Origin: Acidimicrobiales bacterium
GTDB taxonomy: Bacteria; Actinomycetota; Acidimicrobiia; Acidimicrobiales; SZUA-35
Direction: 5' to 3'
NCBI GenBank assembly: GCA_020630195.1
Contig: JAHDBV010000041.1
Span: forward strand, 1 to 37,607
DNA: 37,607 nucleotides
Shown: positions 6,930 to 14,893 of the stretch, piece after piece
Numbering within the stretch: position 1 is the first letter of the stretch
Layout of the letters: every line of letters starts with the position of its first letter
Notes under the pieces: model-generated
What the model was told of the DNA's origin: nothing
The model's input: only the letters and a program-made list of their open reading frames with translations
Databases searched by the model: none
Position numbers and translations under genes: made by a program

Positions 6930-7742
6930 ATGGACAAGCCAGCAGCGCCCCCTGGCGGGGCAACAATCAGTGACCCTGCGGTGGGGCGGGTGTTGGTGGC
7001 GGGTGATGTGCATGGGAACCAGCGGTGGTTCCGGTCGTTGTGTCGGGTCGCAGTTCGGAATGAGTGCGACACGATTCTGCAGGTCGGTGATTTTGGGCTG
7101 TGGCCGACGGATCTGGAGCGGTGGCTCGATGTGGTGGCGTGGTGTTGTGAGCACCACGGGGTGCGGTGCCGATTCATCGACGGAAACCATGACTGGCCCG
7201 CCGCCGCCAACACCTATCCGGCAGTTGCGGACGGGATCGCTCCGCTGCGGGACGGGGTACTGGATTGGGCAACCAGAGGTGCCCGTTGGGCGTGGTCGGG
7301 GCAACGTTTCGGCGCCCTCGGCGGGGCGGTCTCGACCGATCGAGATCTGAGGACGAAACCAGGCCCTGGGGTGCCGGTGCAGGCCGAGGAGTGGTGGCCC
7401 GAAGAAGCCGCCACCCAGGCCGACGCGGATCGGCTGGTTGAGGGTGGCGAGTTGGATGTGTTGGTCACCCATGACGGACCTGCCGGCACCGACCTCCACG
7501 GCCCCCTCTCCGACACCAACCAGTCCGACGAGCTCCTCGCTCATCGTCATCTGATCACCGAGGCAGCGGTTGGCACTCGTTCGCAGTTGTTGCTGCATGG
7601 CCACTATCACCATCGGTACTCGAGCGAGATCGTGCTGCCGGACGCTGCGGTGTGTCGGGTGGAGGGTGTGGCGTCGGATGTCGAGCACGACACCAGGTCG
7701 TGGCTGATCCTCGACCTCCAGAGTCTCGGGGTGGTGTCGTGA
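6930..7742 (+). CDS. Calcineurin-like metallophosphoesterase
   Basis: 270 residues. All the metal-binding blocks of the Metallophos family are visible in order: GDVHGN (D26, H28), GDFG (D54), GNHDW (N86, H87), VTHDGP and HGHYHHRYS near the C-terminus. It is expected to bind two metal ions and hydrolyse a phosphoester, most likely in the cytosol since no signal peptide is present. The natural substrate cannot be read from sequence. I prefer ATG 6930, which sits 7 nt after TACCGT and starts close to the first strand. GTG 6900 is an alternative adding ten residues. The gene diverges from the small membrane-associated gene, and a 23-codon frame overlaps its stop by GTGA. Confidence 0.9.
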   Translation: MDKPAAPPGGATISDPAVGRVLVAGDVHGNQRWFRSLCRVAVRNECDTILQVGDFGLWPTDLERWLDVVAWCCEHHGVRCRFIDGNHDWPAAANTYPAVADGIAPLRDGVLDWATRGARWAWSGQRFGALGGAVSTDRDLRTKPGPGVPVQAEEWWPEEAATQADADRLVEGGELDVLVTHDGPAGTDLHGPLSDTNQSDELLAHRHLITEAAVGTRSQLLLHGHYHHRYSSEIVLPDAAVCRVEGVASDVEHDTRSWLILDLQSLGVVS

Positions 7743-7810
7743 GGCCGGAGTCCGAGAACTGGCCTCGCCATCAGCTCTACGACAAGCCGTTCGTCCCGTT
7801 TGAGATCTGA
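7739..7810 (+). CDS. Short overlapping ORF, 23 residues
   Basis: GTG 7739 overlaps the phosphoesterase stop (GTGA), a typical coupling arrangement. It encodes a 23-residue peptide ending in YDKPFVPFEI. The residue composition looks protein-like rather than random, but it may only be the start of a decayed gene whose remains follow at 7835-8026. Confidence 0.3.
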   Translation: MRPESENWPRHQLYDKPFVPFEI

Positions 7811-7834
7811 TCAACCTCCGGAATCTCAGGCGCG

Positions 7835-8026
7835 TGCCTCAGGGCCGGCCACCGGGACGCTGTCGACCACGTCCACCAACTCGTCGACACCGACATCCGC
7901 CCGACCATCACCCTCGGAGTCATCCCCGACACCGACTGGCCATCCCGAGCAGATCAGCGGCACACCGACCTCACCACCGCCTGACTCGACCTGGAAGACC
8001 GCCGAGACCGGGCCGCTCCCCCGACA
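7835..8026 (+). pseudogene. Decayed gene fragment with internal TGA
   Basis: One frame reads sensibly over about 60 codons (RAGHRDAVDHVHQLVD, then ITLGVIPDTDWPS), is interrupted by TGA 7982-7984, and continues as LDLEDRRDRA. The TGA sits where a Trp (TGG) would fit the helix. There is no plausible start codon with a ribosome site. I do not recognise the family. The rest of 7811-8056 shows nothing coding. Confidence 0.4.
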
Positions 8027-8056
8027 CTCCGGTGCCTGCCGTCGAGCTCTCAGCCG

Positions 8057-8692
8057 CTAGCCGGCAGGCCCCACCGCAAGCTCAACGGCGGTCCCATTCG
8101 CCGTGACGCCGAAGACATACGGAAAGTAGGTCGTTCCGCCACTCGAGTTAGCCGTTTGCGGGTCCAGATGGAGGTAATCGAAATCGATACCAATCACAGC
8201 GTTACACCCGACGGCGTAGGCGGCGTGGAGCAGGTCCTGCATGGCCTGCTCCCGGATCTCCTTCAGCGACGACATCATGGCCGCGCCCACATTCGTTGGG
8301 TTGCCAAGGAAGCTGTCCTTGCCACGATCGATCTGGACGGCGCAATCGCCCGAGATATAGCCGCCGTAGCGAACGATCGTTCGGCCCTGGAACTCGAACC
8401 CAGTCGTCACAAGCATCTGAGCGATAGCGGCGTCCCGCGTCACCTCGGCTTCTTCTCGTGCAGCGCGCTCAGCGACCTCGGCGGCCTCTGCCTCGGCCTG
8501 TCGCGCCTTGCGCCTCTCGAGGAGAGTTGCCGCTTCTCTTCTGAACTCCTCGACGGCTGATCTCGCGTCAACAGGCACGTCGAAGGTCCAACCGCGCAGG
8601 CCGGGCGAGATGTTGTAGCGGGAGCGCTTGAGCCATGTGACGAAATCGTCCTCGTCGACACCTTCCGCCTTCGCAACATCCTTCACCTTCAT
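8057..8692 (-). CDS. YbjQ-domain protein (paralogue 2)
   Basis: 211 residues from ATG 8692, with GAGGAGG 5 nt upstream. An N-terminal module of about 50 residues (VKDVAKAEGVDEDDFVTWL, ending GLRGWTFDVPVD) looks like a small helical DNA- or protein-binding unit. A charged, Ala/Glu/Arg-rich coiled coil follows (about 50-95). The YbjQ/UPF0145 domain makes up the rest (GRTIVRYGGYISGD, helix, VGCNAVIGIDFD, FGVTANGTAVEL). Compared with the copy at 3782-4396, the YbjQ parts share RGKD, LDPQTANS and GGTTY.PYV, while the N-terminal modules are unrelated. Codon use is more AT-tolerant than in the right half of the window, consistent with separate acquisition. The function of YbjQ proteins is not established. 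Confidence 0.85.
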   Translation of the reverse strand: MKVKDVAKAEGVDEDDFVTWLKRSRYNISPGLRGWTFDVPVDARSAVEEFRREAATLLERRKARQAEAEAAEVAERAAREEAEVTRDAAIAQMLVTTGFEFQGRTIVRYGGYISGDCAVQIDRGKDSFLGNPTNVGAAMMSSLKEIREQAMQDLLHAAYAVGCNAVIGIDFDYLHLDPQTANSSGGTTYFPYVFGVTANGTAVELAVGPAG

Positions 8693-9021
8693 CCGGGCCT
8701 CCTCTATGGCTTGGGCTCGTCCGAGCGCATCTCCGATTCGAGCTCGACGCGCAGTCAAGCGCCACCAATGAACCGAGTTCTCTCCAGTTTTGGGGATGCC
8801 AACGCCCTAGCAGCCGGCCAGTGGACGGCGCTCTCGGCCTTCGGGGAGGGCAACGAGGAGCGGTCAGGACCCTCCACCAAACCCAGGCCAGTTCACCCCG
8901 ACGGTATTGCGACCGATCTGCGGACTACCTCACCTTGGGGATCGCGAAGGCGTTGACTTGTGCTGCCCAAATACTGTCGCTGGCCGAACCTGTGCACGGT
9001 TCACGAACCGCCGGAGATCTG

Positions 9022-10287
9022 ATGGAGTCCTCGCCGATCCGCGCCATGCCAGCGCAGCGCCTTCGTCACCTCGTAGCTGGGATTGCCGCCATCGCCGGAC
9101 TCAGCCTGGTTCTGACCCTTCCCTGGTCTGCTCGCTTCGACCTAGCTGCCTTCGAGTCGCCCATGGGGGAGTTCTTCATCGCATCCGCCCTTCTGGTCCT
9201 CGCTGCGGCCGTTGCCGGACACAACAGAGTTGGGCTTACTGCCGCCCTGTTGGCCCTTGCAGCAAGCACATCGCACCTGCTGGGCGACGCCGGAGGCGAG
9301 TTGCGTGGCTCGGGTGCGGGAGCCACTTCTGCGCTGGTGGCGATCGCTGCGTTCGCCTGGCGAGGTGATGGACCGCGCCCGAAGTGGCCACAGGACTCTT
9401 GGGCAAACGCGCCAAGGCTTGTTGCGCTGATGGCAGCACTCGTAGGTGCAACATCGACCGTCGCTGGCTGGACCCGCTGGAGCGACTTCGGCGATGGACG
9501 GGCCACAGAAACCCGGACCTCATATGCGTACATCGTCGCCATGAGCGTGGCTCTGGTCGGCTCTGTGCTGAGCAACCGGAAAGTCTCAGTCGCAGGCGGT
9601 TCAGCGGCGGCACTTTCCTGCCTTGCGTGGATTGTCGGCGTGACCTTGATCGACCCTTGGCGCGACTTCAACGACATCTGGCTCTGGCTCGACCGTCCCT
9701 ACGCACTTGCACTCACAGCCGCAGGCGTCGTTGTGGCCGCGGGGCTCTGGCAACCACGAGGACCGAGCACCCCCGCCACTCCGACCGCTGACGAGGCCAG
9801 GATCGACAGCACCAACCCAGAGCCAGGCTGGTACTACACCAGCGAGCACAGCCCGACCGAGGACTACTGGGACGGCAACGAGTGGGCGAACACCCCGCGG
9901 CCCCGCCCGCCCGACGAGCTCCCACCGAGACCCCGCGACGGCCGACAGACCCAGACGCTTCACTCCGTTGGGCAGCGAAACCGGACGCCGCTGTACGCAG
10001 CGGTCGCGGTGATCGTTCTCGCCGTCGGCGCCTGGTTCGTCTTCCGCCCCACCGAAACCCCAGCGATCATCGACCCGATCGTCCCCGACTCCGAAGCAGA
10101 AGTACTCGCCGACCAGTTCTGCGCTCTAGGCCAGGGCGAAGGCTCCAACCTCATCGAGATCGGCTCGTGGCTAAGGGCCGCCCAACGCACCACTGACGAC
10201 TGGGACGCCGTTGTTCGCCAGATCAGCCGACAATGCCCCGGCTGGCAGCAGATCGTGGTCGACAAAGCAGGCGAACTTGGCAACTGA
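9022..10287 (+). CDS. Polytopic membrane protein with DUF2510-like motif
   Basis: 421 residues from ATG 9022; GGAG lies 5 nt upstream. The N-terminal part has about eight hydrophobic segments (LVAGIAAIAGLSLVL, FFIASALLVLAAAVAG and others up to about residue 255), so it sits in the cytoplasmic membrane. A hydrophilic stretch carries PGWYYTSEHSPTEDYWDGNEW, which matches the DUF2510 pattern (PGWYPDP...YWDGxxW) common in actinobacterial membrane proteins. A further membrane helix (YAAVAVIVLAVGAWFVF) leads to a C-terminal domain, probably outside, with two cysteines (DQFCALG and RQCPGW) that could form a disulphide. No transporter or enzyme signature is visible. The 329 bases between this gene and the YbjQ paralogue start hold no gene. 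Confidence 0.8.
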   Translation: MESSPIRAMPAQRLRHLVAGIAAIAGLSLVLTLPWSARFDLAAFESPMGEFFIASALLVLAAAVAGHNRVGLTAALLALAASTSHLLGDAGGELRGSGAGATSALVAIAAFAWRGDGPRPKWPQDSWANAPRLVALMAALVGATSTVAGWTRWSDFGDGRATETRTSYAYIVAMSVALVGSVLSNRKVSVAGGSAAALSCLAWIVGVTLIDPWRDFNDIWLWLDRPYALALTAAGVVVAAGLWQPRGPSTPATPTADEARIDSTNPEPGWYYTSEHSPTEDYWDGNEWANTPRPRPPDELPPRPRDGRQTQTLHSVGQRNRTPLYAAVAVIVLAVGAWFVFRPTETPAIIDPIVPDSEAEVLADQFCALGQGEGSNLIEIGSWLRAAQRTTDDWDAVVRQISRQCPGWQQIVVDKAGELGN

Positions 10288-10710
10288 ACCCGGGCGCCCC
10301 GCCACGATCGACCGAACCTCGTCCGGAACCGGCAACAAGCTCGACGCCGTGTTGAACCGGCAGGCGAGCACCTGCGTCGACCCGCAACACCTCGCTGGCG
10401 TCCGCCTCTACCCCTAGCGGCTCGCTGCGGCGGTCGTCGTGGCTGGAGCTGCGGGGTTGTCGTCGCGGTCCGGCGAGGCCGAGAAGCTCCCCCCTTGCCG
10501 GGCGCTCGAGCGTTCCCCGCGGCCCCTAGGTCGTTGCCCGTATTCCCGGACGGCAACAGGTGCGCTGCACCTGGGACTCGGCTCCACTGCGGCCTGAAGA
10601 TCGACACGACGACACCGACCGCTTGCGCCCCTGACCTGCGATGACGCGCAGATGGGCAACCCCCCACGAACGAAGAACGAAACGGCGACGGGATCGGTCC
10701 CGCCGCGCCG
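10288..10710. other. Non-coding stretch with stacked inverted repeats
   Basis: No frame here reads like a protein. The clearest structure is CAGGTGC-GCT-GCACCTG (10557-10573, 7-bp perfect stem). It is preceded by GTTGCC (10533-10538) pairing with GGCAAC (10552-10557). They lie about 250 nt after the preceding stop codon, so they are not an obvious terminator. The stretch may mark the island boundary. Confidence 0.4.
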
Positions 10711-10794
10711 TCAAACGGCCCGGATCTGGTAGCCCACGCCCCGGACGTTGCGGATCTCGATCGTCGCACGCAACGGCGGACCGAGCTGCTGCCT
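10711..10794 (-). pseudogene. C-terminal remnant of OmpR-type response regulator
   Basis: The minus strand encodes RQQLGPPLRATIEIRNVRGV, then GYQIRAV and a TGA at 10713-10711. The segment IRNVRGVGYQI is the recognition-wing hairpin that ends nearly all OmpR/PhoB winged-helix domains (IRTVRGVGYRL). The receiver domain and the rest of the wHTH are missing: going upstream the sequence runs into the start of the divergent MFS gene. This is a truncated relic and probably marks a recombination junction. Confidence 0.6.
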
Positions 10795-10802
10795 CGCCGC
10801 GC

Positions 10803-10808
10803 CACACT
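10803..10808 (+). promoter_or_regulatory. -10-like hexamer for leaderless MFS start
   Basis: CACACT lies 6 nt before GTG 10815. No Shine-Dalgarno sequence is present. Confidence 0.35.
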
Positions 10809-10814
10809 CGGGTC

Positions 10815-12029
10815 GTGACCGGCACACCCCCCGTGATCGACCCGACACGGCTCCGGATCTTCCTGTCGTCGGGTTTCGTCTGGCAGCTCTGCTGGTCGAG
10901 CTACTGGACGCTGTTCTTCCTCCGGGTCGTCGTCGATGTCGGCCTCGACCCGCTCCAGCTGCTGCTGCTCGGCACGACCAAGGAGATCACGATCCTGCTC
11001 GTCGAGATCCCGACGGGCATGGTCGCCGACCTCCGGAGTCGACGTCTCTCGGTCATCGCCAGCTTCGTGATCTGCGGGCTCGCGATCGCCGGGGCCGGCC
11101 TCGCCGACACCTTCGCCCTGCTCGTGATCACCCAAGCCGTCTGGGCGTTCGGCTCGACGTTCCGGAGCGGCGCCGAGACGGCGTGGTTCACCGACGAGGT
11201 GGGCTCGGTCGACGCCGTCGACGCCGTGCTGCCGAGGCGCGGCCGCTACGAGGCGGGCGGCTCGATCGTCGGCGTCGCCGCCACCGCCGTGCTCGCCGCC
11301 CTCGCCGGACTGACCACGGCCCTCGTCGTGATCGGGTGCGCGCTGTTGGCGTGGGGTGTGGTCCTGTGGTTCTCCATGCCCGAGACGGGCTTCGTCCGTC
11401 ACGACGTCTCGCCGGGTACCCGCTTCCGCCAACTCCTCGGCGAGGGCCTGACCGCCTCGAAGCGGCCCGGGCTGCGGGTGCTGCTCGTTGCGACGATCGC
11501 CACCGGCTTCGCGAGCGAGGCGGTCGATCGGCTCTCGGTCGCCCGTCTCGATCAGGTCGGCCTGCAGGACACGATCGACCCGGCCCTCGTCGTCGGCGGG
11601 GCGACCGTGGCGCAGTCGTTGATCGTGATGGGCGTGTTGGCCACGGCAGGCTCGGCGATGGCCGGCGTCCGGCTCGTGGGGGTGATGACGGTCGTGCACG
11701 CCATCACGGCCATCGGCGTGATCGTGCTCGCCCGCGGCGATGGGCTCTGGCTCGCGATGGCCGGTGTGGTCGGCGCCGGCACGGCCCGCAGCGTCGCCAC
11801 CACGGCGACCATCGGCTGGACCAACCACTTCACCGACCGGGCCAATCGGGCGACGGTGCACTCCTTCGTCGGGCAGTCGAAGTCGCTCGGTGAGATCAGC
11901 GGTGGGATCGTGCTCGGCCTGCTCGCCCGCGACGTCGGCATCACGGCGGCGTTGACCGCCTCGGCCGCCGTGTACCTCGCCGCCTCGGCATGGTCGGTCC
12001 GGGGTCGGACGTCGTGGGCACGCGTCTGA
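10815..12029 (+). CDS. MFS transporter
   Basis: 404 residues with about twelve hydrophobic helices, typical for the major facilitator superfamily. The first helix pair spans WQLCWSSYWTLFFLRVVVD. The conserved loop between helices 2 and 3 is recognisable as EIPTGMVADLRSRRLSVI (motif A, G-x-x-x-D-x-x-x-R-R). This style matches the efflux-type MFS proteins found singly in actinobacteria, but the substrate cannot be inferred. GTG 10815 is the start closest to the first helix. It follows CACACT by 6 nt, fitting a leaderless transcript; longer upstream frames run through the response-regulator remnant and are not credible. Confidence 0.88.
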   Translation: MTGTPPVIDPTRLRIFLSSGFVWQLCWSSYWTLFFLRVVVDVGLDPLQLLLLGTTKEITILLVEIPTGMVADLRSRRLSVIASFVICGLAIAGAGLADTFALLVITQAVWAFGSTFRSGAETAWFTDEVGSVDAVDAVLPRRGRYEAGGSIVGVAATAVLAALAGLTTALVVIGCALLAWGVVLWFSMPETGFVRHDVSPGTRFRQLLGEGLTASKRPGLRVLLVATIATGFASEAVDRLSVARLDQVGLQDTIDPALVVGGATVAQSLIVMGVLATAGSAMAGVRLVGVMTVVHAITAIGVIVLARGDGLWLAMAGVVGAGTARSVATTATIGWTNHFTDRANRATVHSFVGQSKSLGEISGGIVLGLLARDVGITAALTASAAVYLAASAWSVRGRTSWARV

Positions 12030-12069
12030 TCGCTCCGCGAATTCCCCGGCGCCTGCGATGTTCGGCTCC

Positions 12070-12075
12070 TACCGT
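12070..12075 (+). promoter_or_regulatory. -10 hexamer for leaderless GNAT start
   Basis: TACCGT lies 6 nt before GTG 12082, with no ribosome site between. This favours GTG 12082 over ATG 12058, which would put the hexamer inside the gene. Confidence 0.5.
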
Positions 12076-12081
12076 CGTGCC

Positions 12082-12609
12082 GTGGCCGCGACGAGTGACG
12101 TGACGATTCGACGTGTTCGGGCCGACGAGGGGTTGCGCCTCAAGCAGCTGCGCCTCTCGGCCCTGCTCGACACACCCTCGGCGTTCGGCCGGACCCATGC
12201 CGAGGAGTCGGCGTATCCCGACGAGCTCTGGCACGACCGGGCCACACGGGCGGCCGAGGGCGGGGCCGGCAGCATCACACTCGTCGCCGAGACCGCCGCG
12301 GGCGACTGGGTCGGCCTGGTGGGCGGCTACCGGCCCGACGGCGACGATGGCGCTCCCGAGCTCGTCTCGATGTGGGTCGCGCCCGACGCTCGGGGAACCG
12401 GGGTCGCCTCGGATCTGGTGGAGACCGTCGCCGACTGGGCCCGAGCCACCGGCGCCCATGAGCTGCATCTCTGGGTCACGATCGGCAACGACCGGGCTGC
12501 CGCCCTCTACCGCCGCTGCGGCTTCGTCGAGCTCGACGACTTCCAACCGTTGCCATCCGATCCGTGCAAGAACGAGCAGCGCATGCGGCTCGACCTCTCC
12601 GCCGGCTGA
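12082..12609 (+). CDS. GNAT family N-acetyltransferase
   Basis: 175 residues. GNAT motifs are in order: N-terminal strand VTIRRVRADEGLRLKQLRL; the central strand ELVSMWVAPDARGTGVASDLV, which contains the acetyl-CoA pyrophosphate loop (R-G-x-G-x-A); and the C-terminal LHLWVTIGNDRAAALYRRCGFVEL with the conserved Asn and the GF segment. It should transfer an acetyl group from acetyl-CoA to an amine; the acceptor is unknown. It lies 52 bp after the MFS gene on the same strand but has its own promoter-like hexamer, so the two need not be co-transcribed. Confidence 0.9.
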   Translation: MAATSDVTIRRVRADEGLRLKQLRLSALLDTPSAFGRTHAEESAYPDELWHDRATRAAEGGAGSITLVAETAAGDWVGLVGGYRPDGDDGAPELVSMWVAPDARGTGVASDLVETVADWARATGAHELHLWVTIGNDRAAALYRRCGFVELDDFQPLPSDPCKNEQRMRLDLSAG

Positions 12610-12642
12610 ACATCCAGGGATCACCGGGCACACTTCCGAGCG

Positions 12643-13197
12643 ATGGCGACGACTCGGGAATCCATCGACGACGCCCTGCAGTGGCTCGGACGGCTCGGCA
12701 TGGTCTGGCTCCGGCGCGGCACCGTCATCGGCGTCTGCATCGCCCTGTTCGCACTCGCCGTCTGGTTCACGGGCCGGGAGACCTTCGGCGACTGCTCCGA
12801 GTTCACCGACCTCGACCGGGCGCCACTGAACGACCCGTCCGGCCTCGGCCTCCCGGACGGGCTCAGCGTCGCCGACGCCGGGTGTGTCCGTGGCGTCTAC
12901 GCCGCTGCGCTCGGAGGACTCAGCACCGACCTCGCCCTCGAGACCGCTCGACTCGAGGCCGCCGGATGGGTGGACTCGGGCACCCTGCTCCCCCTCCGTG
13001 ACGACCTGCGGGTCGAGTGTCTCCGCAGTGATGCGGCCGGCTTGGGACAGACCGAACTGTTCCTCTTCGCGAGCCGGGCCGGCGAGCTCGTGCGCGCCGA
13101 GGTGCGCGTCACCGACGAACCGCGGGCCTGCGAGGAGATCTCGTGTGCGTCGATCTCGACGGGGTGCGACCGCTGGGACCGACTCGAGGGCACCTGA
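12643..13197 (+). CDS. Membrane-anchored protein, unknown
   Basis: 184 residues. One strong membrane helix (about 28-43, TVIGVCIALFALAVWF) follows a basic N-terminus, so the chain is probably anchored with its C-terminal part outside. The outer part has several cysteines (DCSEF, AGCVRG, RVECLR, RACEEISCASISTGC), suggesting disulphides. No known domain is recognised. The start ATG 12643 is preceded by CACACT at 8 nt, again without a ribosome site. It is convergent with the ABC permease gene. Confidence 0.7.
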   Translation: MATTRESIDDALQWLGRLGMVWLRRGTVIGVCIALFALAVWFTGRETFGDCSEFTDLDRAPLNDPSGLGLPDGLSVADAGCVRGVYAAALGGLSTDLALETARLEAAGWVDSGTLLPLRDDLRVECLRSDAAGLGQTELFLFASRAGELVRAEVRVTDEPRACEEISCASISTGCDRWDRLEGT

Positions 13198-13236
13198 CCG
13201 GCGGCCGCCGCGCCCACGCGGACCGTCGGGTGGCGC

Positions 13237-14082
13237 TCAGGTCAGCAGCGTCCGTTCGATCCGTCGGGCCGCCACGCTCACACCCACCACGGCGATCGCC
13301 AGCAGCACGGCGACGTGGCCGAGCAGACCCCACGAGAGCTGCCCGAGGTTCAACGCCCGTAGCAACGCCACCCCGTGGTAGAGCGGGCTCAGGTTCACGA
13401 TCCACCCGAGGTCGCCATAGGCCGAGACCGGGAAGAACGTGGCCGAGAACAGGAACAGCGGCAACGACGCGGTGGGCACGTATTCGAAGTCCTCGATCGA
13501 GCGCAGCATCGTCGCGGCCGTCAAGCCCACCCCACCGAACGCCAGGGCGATCACGATCGATCCGGGCAGCATCAGCACGCCCCACCACGACGATGTCATG
13601 CCCATCGCCACCATCACGGCCATGAAGGCGACCGAGTAGATGGCGCCCCGCAGCGTCGCCCACAACACGTCGCCGATCACCACGTCGCCGACGGTCACGG
13701 GCGTCGCGAGCATCGACTCGTAGGTCTTGTCGAAGTTGATGCGGAAGAAGACGTTCATCGTCTCGTACATCGCCCCGTTCATCGCCGAGGCGGCGAGCAA
13801 CGCCGGCGCCACGAACTCGACGTAGGGCACCAACGTGCCACCCACCTCGATGTCGTCGATCAAACCGCCGAAGCCCAGATCGGTCGAGATCAGGAAGAAG
13901 AAGGGCTCGAAGAAGCCACCGAGGATGATCCAGATGAACGAGGTCTTCCCCACGAACCAGTGACGCTCGAGGATCCGGAACGGACGATGTGCCTGACGCA
14001 AGGCAGGCGGCAGCAGCATCGCCGTCAACGGGAAGGCCCGCTGGGCGTTGGTCGCACGAGGGCGAGTCGACGCGGTCGTCAT
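13237..14082 (-). CDS. ABC-2 type permease (NodJ-like), second subunit
   Basis: 281 residues with six hydrophobic helices in ABC-2 arrangement (FIWIILGGFFEPFFFLIST, ALLAASAMNGAMY, AIYSVAFMAVMVAMG, VIALAFGGVGLTAATML, ASLPLFLFSATFFP, VAVLLAIAVVGVSVAAR). The FLFSATFFPVSAYGDL...LSPLYHGV block is the conserved ABC-2 region. It starts one base after the stop of the first permease (TGA-G-ATG), so the two are translationally coupled. Together with the ATPase at 14890-15822 it forms an exporter of the NodIJ/DrrAB class. The exported molecule (drug, lipid or polysaccharide) cannot be decided here. Confidence 0.9.
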   Translation of the reverse strand: MTTASTRPRATNAQRAFPLTAMLLPPALRQAHRPFRILERHWFVGKTSFIWIILGGFFEPFFFLISTDLGFGGLIDDIEVGGTLVPYVEFVAPALLAASAMNGAMYETMNVFFRINFDKTYESMLATPVTVGDVVIGDVLWATLRGAIYSVAFMAVMVAMGMTSSWWGVLMLPGSIVIALAFGGVGLTAATMLRSIEDFEYVPTASLPLFLFSATFFPVSAYGDLGWIVNLSPLYHGVALLRALNLGQLSWGLLGHVAVLLAIAVVGVSVAARRIERTLLT

Positions 14083-14083
14083 C

Positions 14084-14893
14084 TCACACCCCCAACTTCG
14101 CGGTGAAGACCCGGCGGCTCAGCACGTAGCCGACCACGAGCCAGACCAGCAGATACGCGAGGTGCCCGGCACCGTTCACGAACTCGAGCGAGCCGTGCAC
14201 CACACCCCGACACAACTCGACTCCGTGCCAGATCGGCGTGAGCCGGGTGACTGTCTGCATCCAGCCCGGCAGCTGATCGATCGGATAGAACGCGCCGCTG
14301 AACAGGAACATCGGGACGATGACGAACCGTTGGATGTTCGGATACGCGAGGTCGGTCTCCCGGGAGGCGGAGAAGGCGATGAGCGGCGCGGAGTAGGCGA
14401 TGCCGGCGAAGGCCGCGAACACGACCGCCGGCAGAAGCGCCGCCGTCCGGGTCCCGTCGAACAGCAGCAAGACGACCGCCACACCACCGGCCGACAGCAC
14501 GCCCTTGGCGAGATGCCAGAGGAGCACACCGGTCACGACGTCACCGGCGTCGATCGGCGTCGCCCGCTGGTTGTGATACGTGCCGAACCAGACGAAGCCG
14601 CCACGGATCGGCCAGAGGGCGTCGTTCGTCAGGATCTGCATCGCGGTCGTCGCCATGATCGCCGGGGCGAAGAACTCGAAGTAGGTGAGCCCTTCGAGCG
14701 CGGTGTCGGCACGCGGCCCGTCGTCGACGAGCGACCCGACCCCGAGCCCCATGCCGAGCACGTAGAGCAGCGGTCGGATGACCGAGCCGAGCACGTTCGA
14801 CTTCCAGACCCGTCGGTAGACGAGCAGGTGGTGCTCGAAGACCCGGACGGCGGGACCGAGCAGGGAGCGGCGCTCCGGGAGTGTCGCCGTCAT
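14084..14893 (-). CDS. ABC-2 type permease (NodJ-like), first subunit
   Basis: 269 residues with six membrane helices. VWKSNVLGSVIRPLLYVLGMGLGVGSLV is the typical NodJ-type first helix region, and FVIVPMFLFSGAFYPIDQLP...RLTPIWHGVEL is the conserved ABC-2 block. The start overlaps the ATPase stop by ATGA, and its own stop precedes the second permease by one base. Two different permease genes with one ATPase suggest a heterodimeric channel. Confidence 0.9.
   Translation of the reverse strand: MTATLPERRSLLGPAVRVFEHHLLVYRRVWKSNVLGSVIRPLLYVLGMGLGVGSLVDDGPRADTALEGLTYFEFFAPAIMATTAMQILTNDALWPIRGGFVWFGTYHNQRATPIDAGDVVTGVLLWHLAKGVLSAGGVAVVLLLFDGTRTAALLPAVVFAAFAGIAYSAPLIAFSASRETDLAYPNIQRFVIVPMFLFSGAFYPIDQLPGWMQTVTRLTPIWHGVELCRGVVHGSLEFVNGAGHLAYLLVWLVVGYVLSRRVFTAKLGV

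Noticed and set aside
9960..11861. A 633-codon leftward open frame antisense to the MFS gene and the end of the membrane-protein gene
   Set aside because: Its translation is dominated by Arg, Gly, Asp, Glu and His without hydrophobic periodicity, as expected for the antisense frame of a GC-rich gene. The plus-strand MFS motifs are clear. Only the 27-codon response-regulator tail, in another frame, is credible.
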